In this document: one piece after another, positions 32,992 through 40,752 of the stretch
How positions within the stretch are numbered: the first letter of the stretch is position 1
Layout: each line of letters starts with the position of its first letter
Source of the DNA: an uncultured Pseudomonadota bacterium
GTDB lineage: Bacteria > Myxococcota_A > UBA796 > CAJQPC01
DNA length: 40,752 nucleotides
Reading direction: 5' to 3'
Assembly (NCBI GenBank): GCA_913060515.1
Contig: CAJXRZ010000052.1
Coordinates: 1 to 40,752 of the forward strand
The notes under the pieces: generated by a model
What the model was told of the DNA's origin: nothing
Database searches by the model: none
What the model saw: the letters and a program-made list of their open reading frames with translations, nothing else
Made by a program: the position numbers and the translations under genes

Positions 32992-34125
32992 ATGCTCGTT
33001 CAAATGTTCTTGTTGGCTTGTATTTCCGATCCCGTCGTCGACGACACAGCCGTGGCACCTGTGCCAGACCCAGGCGCCACCTGGTCCCCACGGGTCCCCG
33101 GTCCCTACGACCAGCTCTGTGAGAACTACCCACGGGATCCCGACAGAGACGACAACCGGAACGGCACCTCCGACATGGAGGAGTTCCAGTCCGCTGGCAT
33201 CAACGAGGCGCTCTTCCACCACAGCGCCCAGGTGCTCCAGGCCAAGTTCGCCGACTACTTGGGCGCCAGCGCACCTGACCTGCCCGCGGTCTGCAACGAG
33301 CTCTACAATCAGCTCCTGTTCACCCCGGACTACGACATCCCAGCGCCGCCCATCGGTGACTGCCCGAACCTCTTCCCAGCCTCTCCGGGGGCCATGCCCC
33401 CACAGCTGGCGCAGTACTACACCTTTGGCTCCGGCAACCTGCTGACCTGGGCAGAGTTCACCAACATCTACATCTTCCAGTGGCGCATGACCAAGGCGAT
33501 GGACCAGACCGAGAACGTTCTGGCCCCACTGCCTGGCTGCTGGCTGGAGTTCGGCCTGAAGGGCGCCGCAAAGGACGGCCTGCCGCCTGAACAGGTCAGC
33601 CTAAACACGATGCCGGCCATTCTCTTTGCGATGGAGAACTACGGCACGGCCGCGGTGGTCTACACAGACGACATCAACATCAACCCCGAAGGAAGCATGG
33701 TGATCTCGGGGGCCGACTACACCCTGCCCTCGCCAGTGTGGAACTACCTCAACGGCGGACCAACCCCCGCCGGTGTGACCCCATACCACCTCACCTTCCT
33801 GCTCTCGGGTTACCCAGCCGACTCCAGCTTCGTACTCAACATCGACGCGGTGGACGTCTCGGTCTTCGACGTGATCTCCGCGGGCTCTCCGCCCAACATC
33901 CTTCCACCCTTCACGGGAAACGGGATCATCGATCCGGAGACCGAGCAGCAGCTGCGCGAGCTGGACTGGTTCATCTCTCAGAGCGTCGCCGAATGTGCGG
34001 CGGCCGGAACGGGAGCGGCGTGCGTGACCGTGGACACCGACCCAAGCACCCTGGATCTAAGCCACAGCGCCGAGTTCACGGCGGCGGGCCCCGGCACAGG
34101 ATTCCCGAAGCTCTGGCCCAACTAG
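32992..34125 (+). CDS. Hypothetical lipoprotein
   Basis: A 377-residue exported protein. The signal is nine residues without charge before Cys10 (MLVQMFLLAC). The start is forced by an in-frame TGA three codons upstream, and GAGGAG is well placed. The mature protein has a DRDDNRNGTSD acidic loop near residue 52 that may bind calcium, several Cys and many aromatic residues, suggesting a globular beta-rich fold. I recognise no family. The preceding 113-base gap (32879-32991) shows a TCTCGCG direct repeat but no clear terminator. Confidence 0.75.
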   Translation: MLVQMFLLACISDPVVDDTAVAPVPDPGATWSPRVPGPYDQLCENYPRDPDRDDNRNGTSDMEEFQSAGINEALFHHSAQVLQAKFADYLGASAPDLPAVCNELYNQLLFTPDYDIPAPPIGDCPNLFPASPGAMPPQLAQYYTFGSGNLLTWAEFTNIYIFQWRMTKAMDQTENVLAPLPGCWLEFGLKGAAKDGLPPEQVSLNTMPAILFAMENYGTAAVVYTDDININPEGSMVISGADYTLPSPVWNYLNGGPTPAGVTPYHLTFLLSGYPADSSFVLNIDAVDVSVFDVISAGSPPNILPPFTGNGIIDPETEQQLRELDWFISQSVAECAAAGTGAACVTVDTDPSTLDLSHSAEFTAAGPGTGFPKLWPN

Positions 34126-34216
34126 ACACCGAAAAGTCCACGCAGGCAGCCTAGATCTCCCTGTCGGTTAGTTGCCCGGCCAAACTTGGGCGGACCGCCG
34201 CCGTCAGGAGAACTTC

Positions 34217-35056
34217 ATGCGTGGATCCATCGCCATCTTCCTCTGCCTCGTGGCAGTCGGCTGCACCAGCAACGAAGAGGAGTTCGACACCGGATTTCTC
34301 GACGACACCGGTGATACCGACGATACGGGCGAACTGGAGGAGTGCGAGGTCAACGTGGTCGCATTCGACTACGGCGACCAGGCTGCTTGGGTGAACGGCA
34401 ACCCCGACTGCGGCGGCTCCAGCCAGTCCCCCATCGACCTGCAGCCCGAGACCAACTTCTTCGAGGGTGAGACGCCGGTCCTGGCGTTCGCGTACACCAC
34501 CTCGGCTCTGCACGTCATCAACAACGGGCACAGCATCGAGTACGAGATCGACGACGCCAGCAACACCCTGACGGTCGATGGCACGGACTACGCGCTCCTG
34601 CAGTTCCACTTCCACTCCCCAAGCGAGCACACCGTCGACGGCCAGAACGCGGCGATGGAAATGCACCTGGTCCACAAGAGCCAGTCCGATGCCCTGGCTG
34701 TGGTCAGCATCCTGATCTTCCCGGGCGAGGCTGAGCAGCCCTGGATCGCTTCTGCGAGCTGGGACGAGATTCCCGCCCAGGCCGGTGAGTGCCTGGAGGA
34801 CGAGGAGACCGTCCTGGACATGGACGACCTGATCAACGGCCAGCTCGGAGGCGGGACCAAGGACGTCGTTCACTACAACGGCTCGCTGACGACCCCCCCG
34901 TGCAGCGAGGACGTGGAGTGGTTCATCTTGGGCGAGTACATGTTGCTCAGCTCCGAGCAGATCGCGACCTTCTCGGACATCTACTCCGGCAACAACCGCG
35001 AGGTACAGGCCCTCAACGACCGCACCATCTTCTACGATGAGAGCTACGGAAACTAA
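34217..35056 (+). CDS. Alpha-class carbonic anhydrase, lipoprotein
   Basis: A 279-residue zinc enzyme hydrating CO2, anchored by Cys16 (VAVGC lipobox). The start at 34217 has AGGAG six bases upstream; a longer frame from 34172 is unlikely. After an acidic Asp/Thr-rich tether (20-45), the domain has CGGSSQSPIDL. The zinc ligands are His131 and His133 in LQFHFHSPSEH and His150 in EMHLVH, the gatekeeping Glu137 is present, and SLTTPPCSE supplies the active-site Thr and a Cys likely disulfide-bonded to Cys65. All catalytic residues are present, so activity is expected. Periplasmic or surface location is inferred. Confidence 0.93.
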   Translation: MRGSIAIFLCLVAVGCTSNEEEFDTGFLDDTGDTDDTGELEECEVNVVAFDYGDQAAWVNGNPDCGGSSQSPIDLQPETNFFEGETPVLAFAYTTSALHVINNGHSIEYEIDDASNTLTVDGTDYALLQFHFHSPSEHTVDGQNAAMEMHLVHKSQSDALAVVSILIFPGEAEQPWIASASWDEIPAQAGECLEDEETVLDMDDLINGQLGGGTKDVVHYNGSLTTPPCSEDVEWFILGEYMLLSSEQIATFSDIYSGNNREVQALNDRTIFYDESYGN

Positions 35057-35075
35057 GCCTTATTCCAAGGTTTTT
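35056..35075 (+). terminator. Short intrinsic terminator-like hairpin after the carbonic anhydrase gene
   Basis: AGCCTT and AAGGTT pair (one G-U) around ATTCC and run into a five-T stretch that overlaps the stem end. It begins at the last base of the stop codon. The stem is short, but it is the only hairpin of those noted here that is followed by T residues. Confidence 0.4.
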
Positions 35076-35099
35076 CTGTCATCTCGCCAATGGACTGGG

Positions 35100-37541
35100 T
35101 CACTCCGCCTCAGGGCTTCGAGCGATCCTGAATCCGTTCAGAGCGCTGCGGTGGTCCTGAGGCGCTGAGAAGCGCTGACCGGCCAAGCAGAGCCTCAACC
35201 CCGAGGCCCAACTGCCCCCGCGCAGGCTGCCCCAGGCCCCCTCGATCTCCAGAGGGGCCCTGGCGCGCCCCTGCTCAATGCGCGGATGGTGCGCGTCCTG
35301 GGGATCCAAGCAGGCATCCCGAACGTTACCGCAGCCATCCAAGACCCCGTAGGGGCTGCAGTCCTGAGGATGGGTGCCCACCTCGCTGGGCATGGGGCGC
35401 TTGGCCGCCGCCTCTCGGTTGGCCGACCAGCCCGCAAAGGGGTGATCTCCCCAGCTGTATCGGCGGCCGTCCACGCCGCGCACAGCCTTCTCCCGCTCCA
35501 GCTCCCACGGCAAGCGCCATTGGGAGTCTGCAGGGCGCCTCTGGCGCACGCTCAGCCAACGGCAGTAGGCCTGCGCGCTGACCCGGTCCACGAAGATCAC
35601 CGGCCACTGCGGAGACCAGATGTCTCCCTGCGCATCCGGCACCAGCTCAAAACGGCCCGCCGCGTTTCGTCCGTACTGAAGCTGCCCGTCCTGCTCCCCA
35701 TGGGGCATCGAGCGGGGGGCATGGGCGAGGGCTTGCTCCTCCTGCCCGCGCGCAAGCAAGTCGTTGAGAAAGGTCAAATACTGGGCATTGGTGACCGGGG
35801 TCTTGGCCAGGATGAAGTCGTCTACCCAGACCCGCTCACGGGGCAGCCCGTCTTTGGCCGCCGGATCCCCTGAACGGAACCAGCCGGCGGGCACCCAGAC
35901 TTGGTTCGGGCCCACGCTCCCGAGCGGGGGCAAGCGCACCACCCCGCTGTGCAGACCCGGGGGAGGGTCATTGCGCCAGTGTTCCCCGGCCAAGATCTCC
36001 ACGGGCAGCAGCACCCGCTCGGCGCCGGCTGCCTGAAGCGCCAAGAGGTAGCTGCCCGCCGGCAAGGCATGGCCACTGAGTGGGGTGCTTCCGATCACCC
36101 CCTGATCCACCGGCTTGAGGTGTCGATCCTGCAGGACATAGCGAAAGGCGCGCACAACCGCTGGGCTGGAGGTCTTCAGGCTCAGCCAGCCGCGACCGGC
36201 CAGGTAGTCTCGGTGTTCTCCCCGATCATGACGCCGCAGCAACGCCATGCTGCGGTGTGCCCCGCTGCTGTCTCCAACCCGAAGCGATTGGGCGTGCTGA
36301 CTGCGGTAGTAGGCCGCCAGCGCGGCGTGGGCTGAGGGGATCTCGGCCTCGGCCAAGGCGGCCTGGATTCCCTGAACGTAGGCCAGCTCGACGAGCTCCG
36401 CTTGGGTGCGGGTCTGCGCCGCCTCATCCTCGATCGCCCAGACCGCCCGGTGTGCCTCGATGTCTGCATGGGTGGCCGTCTGGGCGGCGCGGTCTTGGGC
36501 CTGCTGCTTCAAACGGCGGGCGCTGCGCCAGAGCTGGCGCACCTGCGCCTGGAGGTCTTGGGCCTGGGACAAGCGCTCCTGGGCCCGGTCCTGAGCCTGG
36601 GCGTCTTCCAGCCAGGCCTGTAGCGCTTGGGCGACTGCCTGAGCATCCTTTGGTCGATCCTTGGCTTTGGGCTTCATGCAACGACGCACAAGCTCACAGA
36701 GGGCCAGGGGATCCACATCCAGTGTGGGGACCTCGTTTGCTTGGAGGCGCGCCAGGATCTCCAAGGTCTCCACCCCCATCCAGGGAGGATGCCCACGCAA
36801 CAAGGTGTAGAGGGTGGCGCCGAGCGCGTAGACATCCGCCGCAAGGCCACTGTCTTGGCCTCGTGCTTGCTCAGGAGGCATGAACGCGGGGGTGCCGGAG
36901 ACCTGTCCAGGCCCCTGGTCACCCACATCCCGCACCAAACCCCAGTCCACCACAAGCACCTGTCCATAGGCGCCGATCATGACGTTGGCAGGCTTAAAGT
37001 CTCGGTGAACCACCCCCTCCTGGTGGGCGTAGGCCAAGGCTTGTGTGGCCCGGTGCAGGTGGTCCACTTTGCGCCTGAGGCTCAAGGCCGGATCCGAGAA
37101 GGCCTCCTCCAGCGTGCGGCCTTGGATCAGGTCCATCGTGAAGTAGGTGCGGCCCGCTCCGTCCACGCCCAGCTCGTGCAAAGAGACGATGCCAGGGTGA
37201 CGCAGACGTGCGGTAGCGCGGGCCTCGTGTACAAAGCGCGCGCGCAGCTCTCTGCGGCCAAGGAGCTCGGGACGCAGGCGCTTTAGGGCGACGACCCGAT
37301 CCAAGTGGGTGTCCAGGGCACGCCTGACCTCGCCCATGCCACCCACACCCAAAGGTCCCAAGTCCTGATAGCGCTCAGCTTCGGGGCGCTCCGCTGAGGG
37401 GGCCGAGGGCTCCTCCAGACCCGAGACACCAGACTGTACACCGAGCCAAGACCCCATCTCTCCCGCAACAAAGGACTCCAGAGCTTCACCCAGTTCCGGG
37501 TCCAGTCCATGGGCAGACAGGAATGCATCGACGCCGCTCAT
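35100..37541 (-). CDS. Serine/threonine protein kinase fused to a formylglycine-enzyme/SUMF1-like domain
   Basis: An 813-residue protein; the start at 37541 has GGAG eight bases upstream, against a TTG at 37562. The kinase domain (about 58-315) has LGVGGMGEV, Lys87 in VALKRL, HRDFKPANV with catalytic Asp181 and DWG (Asp199) in place of DFG. It is otherwise a complete PknB/Pkn-type Hanks kinase. A long Ala/Gln/Arg helical region (about 315-430) follows, then a beta segment. Finally an FGE-sulfatase fold begins VWVPAGWFRSGDP, with TPVTNAQYLTFLND, WRLPWELEREKAVRG and RGGSWASG. The catalytic Cys pair of true formylglycine enzymes is not evident, so it is probably a recognition module. There is no transmembrane segment. 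It is divergent from the FHA gene (56 bases). Confidence 0.88.
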   Translation of the reverse strand: MSGVDAFLSAHGLDPELGEALESFVAGEMGSWLGVQSGVSGLEEPSAPSAERPEAERYQDLGPLGVGGMGEVRRALDTHLDRVVALKRLRPELLGRRELRARFVHEARATARLRHPGIVSLHELGVDGAGRTYFTMDLIQGRTLEEAFSDPALSLRRKVDHLHRATQALAYAHQEGVVHRDFKPANVMIGAYGQVLVVDWGLVRDVGDQGPGQVSGTPAFMPPEQARGQDSGLAADVYALGATLYTLLRGHPPWMGVETLEILARLQANEVPTLDVDPLALCELVRRCMKPKAKDRPKDAQAVAQALQAWLEDAQAQDRAQERLSQAQDLQAQVRQLWRSARRLKQQAQDRAAQTATHADIEAHRAVWAIEDEAAQTRTQAELVELAYVQGIQAALAEAEIPSAHAALAAYYRSQHAQSLRVGDSSGAHRSMALLRRHDRGEHRDYLAGRGWLSLKTSSPAVVRAFRYVLQDRHLKPVDQGVIGSTPLSGHALPAGSYLLALQAAGAERVLLPVEILAGEHWRNDPPPGLHSGVVRLPPLGSVGPNQVWVPAGWFRSGDPAAKDGLPRERVWVDDFILAKTPVTNAQYLTFLNDLLARGQEEQALAHAPRSMPHGEQDGQLQYGRNAAGRFELVPDAQGDIWSPQWPVIFVDRVSAQAYCRWLSVRQRRPADSQWRLPWELEREKAVRGVDGRRYSWGDHPFAGWSANREAAAKRPMPSEVGTHPQDCSPYGVLDGCGNVRDACLDPQDAHHPRIEQGRARAPLEIEGAWGSLRGGSWASGLRLCLAGQRFSAPQDHRSALNGFRIARSPEAE

Positions 37542-37597
37542 CGCACAGGCTCCAGGGTGCAAGAAACTCTCAAGAGTGGCGATGCTAACTTGCCCTC

Positions 37598-38497
37598 ATG
37601 CAAGCGGTCTCTGTACACCTCGCCCTGCCCGACGGCACACATGCCCACCTCAACCCCGGTGACATCATCGGACGCATGGCCTCGGCTGCGCTCCGCGTCG
37701 ATGATCCTCGGGTCTCAGAGGCCCACGCCCTGGTGTCCTTGCGGGGAGAGCGCCTGGTCTTGCTCGCCTTGCGCGGCGCCCTGCTGCGCAATGGCAAACC
37801 CCAGTCGTCGATCGAGCTTGCGGCGGACAGCGAGATCGTGCTGGCCGCCGGCCTGACGCTGAAGGTCCTGGGAGTGCAGCTTCCCGCCACCGCCCTGGCC
37901 ATCGAAGGGGTTGAGCACGGGCCGGTGGTTCTGACCTCCTCGGTGTACACCCTGGTCGTCTCGGGGAACAAACGCTTTTGCCTCCCTGGTTTTCACGAGG
38001 ACAGCGCGCTCAACATCTGGAGCACCGGAGAAGGGTGGCGGATGCGGCGCGGCGCGGCGCAGCCGCAGGCACTGAGCGAGGATCAGGAGCTGATTCCCGG
38101 GGTCCGTGCCAAGAGCATTCAGCTGGCTCAGGCCAGCGCTCAGGCCACCGTGGCCGCCGGCCAGATCGGCGTTCCGCTGCGTATCGTCGCCCGCTTTGAC
38201 ACCGTTCAGATCGACCGAGAGGGCTGGCCCACCTGCCACATCGGCGGGCGGCCCGCGCGCATTCTCAGCGAACTGGTCAGTATCGGCGCGCCGGTGTCAT
38301 GGGAGGCTGCCGCCCGCGAGGTGTGGGCGGACGGGGCAGACCGGGACCACCTCCGTACCCGCTGGGACCGCAACCTGAGCAGTCTACGGAGCAAGCTGCG
38401 CGCAGCCCAGATCCGAACCGATTTGGTGCGCTCCTGTGGCAGCGGCAATGTCGAGCTCTTGCTGCACCAGAGCGACCAGGCAATCGACGAGGGCTAG
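37598..38497 (+). CDS. FHA domain protein with C-terminal winged helix
   Basis: A 299-residue cytosolic protein. The FHA domain is at about 18-92: GR at 25-26, then DPRVSEAHALVSL with the Ser40/His43 pair and a GALLRNGKP strand, the phosphothreonine-binding pattern. The C-terminal 90 residues (ARILSELVSIGAPVSWEAAAREVWADG, then LRTRWDRNLSSLRSKL) look like an OmpR-type winged helix. A regulator that docks on a phosphorylated kinase is a reasonable inference because the Ser/Thr kinase gene is divergent next to it. The ATG has no strong Shine-Dalgarno. ACTCT-CA-AGAGT at 37566-37577 in the shared gap may be an operator. Confidence 0.8.
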   Translation: MQAVSVHLALPDGTHAHLNPGDIIGRMASAALRVDDPRVSEAHALVSLRGERLVLLALRGALLRNGKPQSSIELAADSEIVLAAGLTLKVLGVQLPATALAIEGVEHGPVVLTSSVYTLVVSGNKRFCLPGFHEDSALNIWSTGEGWRMRRGAAQPQALSEDQELIPGVRAKSIQLAQASAQATVAAGQIGVPLRIVARFDTVQIDREGWPTCHIGGRPARILSELVSIGAPVSWEAAAREVWADGADRDHLRTRWDRNLSSLRSKLRAAQIRTDLVRSCGSGNVELLLHQSDQAIDEG

Positions 38498-38574
38498 ACA
38501 GGCTCCGATTCCTCCCTTGCACGCCCCTGTCAACGACACTCCCAAGCGCCGCAATGGGGGCTACAACCAATGGC

Positions 38575-39927
38575 ATGAGCCACGGAACCCTCGTCGAGCT
38601 GCTGTACACCGCCCACCGGCGGCGCCTCACGGCTCTGGTTCGCTGCGCTGGTAGTGCGATCTGGCTCGAGCAAGGCCTGGTGGTTCACGCCCAAGGCATC
38701 CCTTGGCCGAGCTTCGAGAGCGAGCATCTGGCCATGGACGCCCTGCTCAAGGAGCGCGAGCAAAACGGCGAGGACCCCCTCCTGGCGCGAGCCGACGCCA
38801 TCTCCGACATCGGTCTCTTCTGTGCGCGCTCCGCCCGGCGGCCGGCTCAGATGGAGCCTGGACACAGCGTGGCGGACAACCCTTGGCGCGTGCGGGCTCC
38901 CTTCCTGCAGACCTTGAATCGGGGCCTGCGTGAGCTGCGCTCTCCACGCGCCGTGATGCGCAGCCTGAACGCGGATGTACACACCCCCCTTCGTCTGCGC
39001 GTGCCCAGCCTGGCCCACTTGCGTGGTCTGGACCCTGGCAGCCGCACCCTGCTCGTTCAGACACGCCTGCTGCGCACACCCGCCATGCTCCTGGGCCTGC
39101 TCTCCGCCGGGAAAGCGGACCAAACCCGCAAGCTGTTGCGCCGCCTGGACCTGCTGCTCCACCTGGGCCTCTTGGAGTTGGACTCCGGCGCCCTGGAGAG
39201 CGCAGAGTTGGGCATCGTCAGCATTGACCCGGACGATCCGGAGTTGCAGGAGCTGGACACCGCCCAAGGCGCCCTGATTCAGCCCTTGGAGTCTGAGATT
39301 CGCGCCCTGCGCATGCGGGCTGTAGACGAGGGCCCCTTCGTGCTCTTGGACCTGCACGACTTGGATCTACAGAGCCCCGTGCGCCGCCGCGATCTCGCCC
39401 GCGCGGTGGAGTCCAGCATTCGCCGCCTGGGGGGAGGTCCCTGGGCCAGCACCCCGGAGCAAGGCAAGCTGCGTGTCCTGCTCGAAGATGCCCGACCCGT
39501 TCTGGAGGATCCCGACGCCCTGGCCCGCTGGGTACGACACTTGCGCCGCCTCACCCGCATCCACGCCCCAATCCAGGCACGCGATCGCAGACGCGCTCCC
39601 TTGCACTTGGACATGGCCGTCGCCCTTCGCCGCCAAGGCCAGTGGAGCGCGGCGCTGACCCAAGCGACCCGCGCGCTGGAGCTGGATCCCACCCGGGAGG
39701 TCATTCGTGTGGACCAGGTGCTCTGCCTGATTGCACTAAGGCGCCTGGGTTTGGGAGATGCGCTCCTGAACCTGGCCGCCCTGGACCTGCGCGATCCCGA
39801 AGAGCGCGCACGGGCACAGCGCACGGCTGCGCGCCTGACCCGCTCCTCGCAGCGTGCCTCCGGGAGTCGAAAGACCGTGACGAATGCACCGAGCGGACCC
39901 ACTCGCCTACGCTCGGCCGCGCCGTAA
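38575..39927 (+). CDS. DUF4388/PATAN-like protein with C-terminal TPR-like segment
   Basis: A 450-residue protein; ATGs at 38554 and 38575 are both possible and neither has a convincing Shine-Dalgarno. The opening HGTLVELLYTAHRRRLTALV, then AIWLEQGLVVHAQG, resembles the DUF4388 (PATAN) fold: a short helix, then strands ending in G-x-x-V-x-A. The middle (about 190-330) is helical with Arg/Leu-rich stretches. The end has a TPR-like pair (LDMAVALRRQGQWSAALTQATRALELDP). PATAN-like domains occur in Myxococcota signalling and motility proteins; the role here is unknown. It follows the FHA gene by 77 bases and is followed by a similar protein. Confidence 0.72.
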   Translation: MSHGTLVELLYTAHRRRLTALVRCAGSAIWLEQGLVVHAQGIPWPSFESEHLAMDALLKEREQNGEDPLLARADAISDIGLFCARSARRPAQMEPGHSVADNPWRVRAPFLQTLNRGLRELRSPRAVMRSLNADVHTPLRLRVPSLAHLRGLDPGSRTLLVQTRLLRTPAMLLGLLSAGKADQTRKLLRRLDLLLHLGLLELDSGALESAELGIVSIDPDDPELQELDTAQGALIQPLESEIRALRMRAVDEGPFVLLDLHDLDLQSPVRRRDLARAVESSIRRLGGGPWASTPEQGKLRVLLEDARPVLEDPDALARWVRHLRRLTRIHAPIQARDRRRAPLHLDMAVALRRQGQWSAALTQATRALELDPTREVIRVDQVLCLIALRRLGLGDALLNLAALDLRDPEERARAQRTAARLTRSSQRASGSRKTVTNAPSGPTRLRSAAP

Positions 39928-39943
39928 GGGGTACCCTGCACCC

Positions 39944-40752
39944 GTGAGTGCACTGACGGACCGCCCCGCTCGACTCTTACTGCGACTGCATCTGCGCCGC
40001 ACCAGCGGATTGATCCGTCTCAAGGGTCCGGGCATAGACGCCCGACTCTGGGTGCGCAACCAGGTGCTCTGGGGGGCCCAAGGTGTGCCTCGGCTCTTCG
40101 GTCCGCTCTGCGATCGCGTGCCAGACCCCAGAGCGCTCAAGGGCGACCTGCTCGCAGACATTCCTGTCCTGCTCGCCATGGGCATTGGCTTGGATGAAGC
40201 CACCGATGCGGTCTGTGACACCGTCGGCATGCTCCTGGCCGAGAGCACGCTGGATCCAGAAGTACAAGCCAGCTTCGAGAACGAGGCCAACCCGCCACCG
40301 GGCAGCTTTGGCCTGGAATCCCCACTGCTCCGCAGCTTCACAAAGGCCCTCGCTGTGCTGCACCCGGCCGCTGAAGTGGCAGATGAGCTGGCTGGCTGGT
40401 CCAACACCCGCATCCGTGTCGAGGATGCCGTCGGGGAGGACCTGGGCCCCCTGGGTCCCATCGCGATCCGCACTCTGGCCCTGGCCCGAAGGAACCGCAT
40501 CCTGGGCGATCTGGTGCGGGAGAGCGGACGCAGTCAACTCCAACGCACCCAACAAGCCTGGGTGGCCGTGGATCTACTGCGCCAGCTCGGGCTGATCCGA
40601 ATTCCTGGCGCGCCACCCAGCTCCCGGCCCGCCAGCTTCAACAGCGCCGGACGGGCCTCGACTGGGGGAGGCCGAACGAAGCGTGTCGTGGAGTCCGCGC
40701 CCAAGCCCACGCCAGCCCCTGCCCCGGCGCCAAAGAAGGCGCCAAAGAAGAC
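39944..40752 (+). CDS. DUF4388-like protein, cut by the window end
   Basis: An open frame of 269 codons from a GTG at 39944 to the end of the window without a stop, 16 bases after the previous gene. AAGGGG lies 11 or so bases upstream. The N-terminus (LLLRLHLRRTSGLIRL, then ARLWVRNQVLWGAQG) repeats the layout of the preceding protein, so the two are probably paralogous in this part. A helical region follows. From about residue 225 it becomes Pro/Ala/Lys-rich, a linker to a domain not in the window. The partner relation with the kinase and FHA genes is inferred from position. Confidence 0.7.
   Translation, partial: MSALTDRPARLLLRLHLRRTSGLIRLKGPGIDARLWVRNQVLWGAQGVPRLFGPLCDRVPDPRALKGDLLADIPVLLAMGIGLDEATDAVCDTVGMLLAESTLDPEVQASFENEANPPPGSFGLESPLLRSFTKALAVLHPAAEVADELAGWSNTRIRVEDAVGEDLGPLGPIAIRTLALARRNRILGDLVRESGRSQLQRTQQAWVAVDLLRQLGLIRIPGAPPSSRPASFNSAGRASTGGGRTKRVVESAPKPTPAPAPAPKKAPKK

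Noticed and set aside
38299-38574. Upstream extension of the DUF4388-like frame
   Set aside because: It overlaps the end of the FHA/winged-helix gene in another frame and is Pro/Gly/Arg-rich without protein character.
1-40752. Mobile elements, tRNA or rRNA genes, prophage
   Set aside because: I found no transposase or integrase motifs, terminal inverted repeats, cloverleaf or rRNA-like stretches on reading both strands; a covariance-model search was not possible.

Overview
The window reads as a chromosomal segment of an uncultured Myxococcota-like bacterium (inference). It is GC-rich. It encodes many lipoproteins, MopE-type and thrombospondin-3-like acidic repeats rich in D, N, G and C, a Ser/Thr kinase fused to a sulfatase-modifying-factor-like domain, an FHA protein and DUF4388-like proteins; this mix is typical of that phylum. 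I saw no rRNA, tRNA, CRISPR array, insertion sequence or phage block. Genes are tightly packed, mostly with 1-13 base overlaps, and the largest gap is about 300 bases.

Left part (1-8818, minus strand): a four-gene operon of exported proteins. In transcription order these are an outer-membrane barrel, a very large metalloprotease/beta-propeller/barrel protein, a lipoprotein, and an IPT/TIG lipoprotein with ten Cys-bounded calcium-type repeats. They look like one cell-surface system. Next come a Trm112-type zinc ribbon/methyltransferase (minus) and a plus-strand run of an HAD phosphatase, a Uup-type ABC-F ATPase and an RluA pseudouridine synthase fused to a Nudix domain. A minus pair follows (PfkB-family sugar kinase and D-2-hydroxyacid dehydrogenase), then a small unknown gene, a SARP-like/TPR regulator and a beta-helix-like lipoprotein.

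Middle (20201-23501, plus): an NAD-salvage operon, pncB, a nicotinamidase-like hydrolase and the Nudix-derived repressor NrtR. A palindrome overlaps a possible promoter in front of it, which suggests feedback control. A lower-GC orphan gene faces it (23495-25051). At 25292-27066 a tightly coupled trio encodes a zinc-ribbon/lipobox mini-protein, a second MopE-motif mini-lipoprotein and a radical SAM/SPASM enzyme. This is the best candidate here for an undescribed peptide- or protein-modifying system.

Right part (27130-35056, plus): a series of exported proteins (small lipoprotein, DUF3108-like protein, membrane-anchored carboxypeptidase-regulatory-like/PDZ protein, MopE/beta-helix lipoprotein, unknown lipoprotein, alpha-carbonic anhydrase lipoprotein) with a NUDT22-like Nudix protein embedded. 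Several of them have very short signal peptides without basic residues. The end (35100-40752) is a signalling island: a kinase/FGE-like fusion divergent from an FHA/winged-helix protein, followed by two DUF4388-like proteins, the last cut by the window edge.
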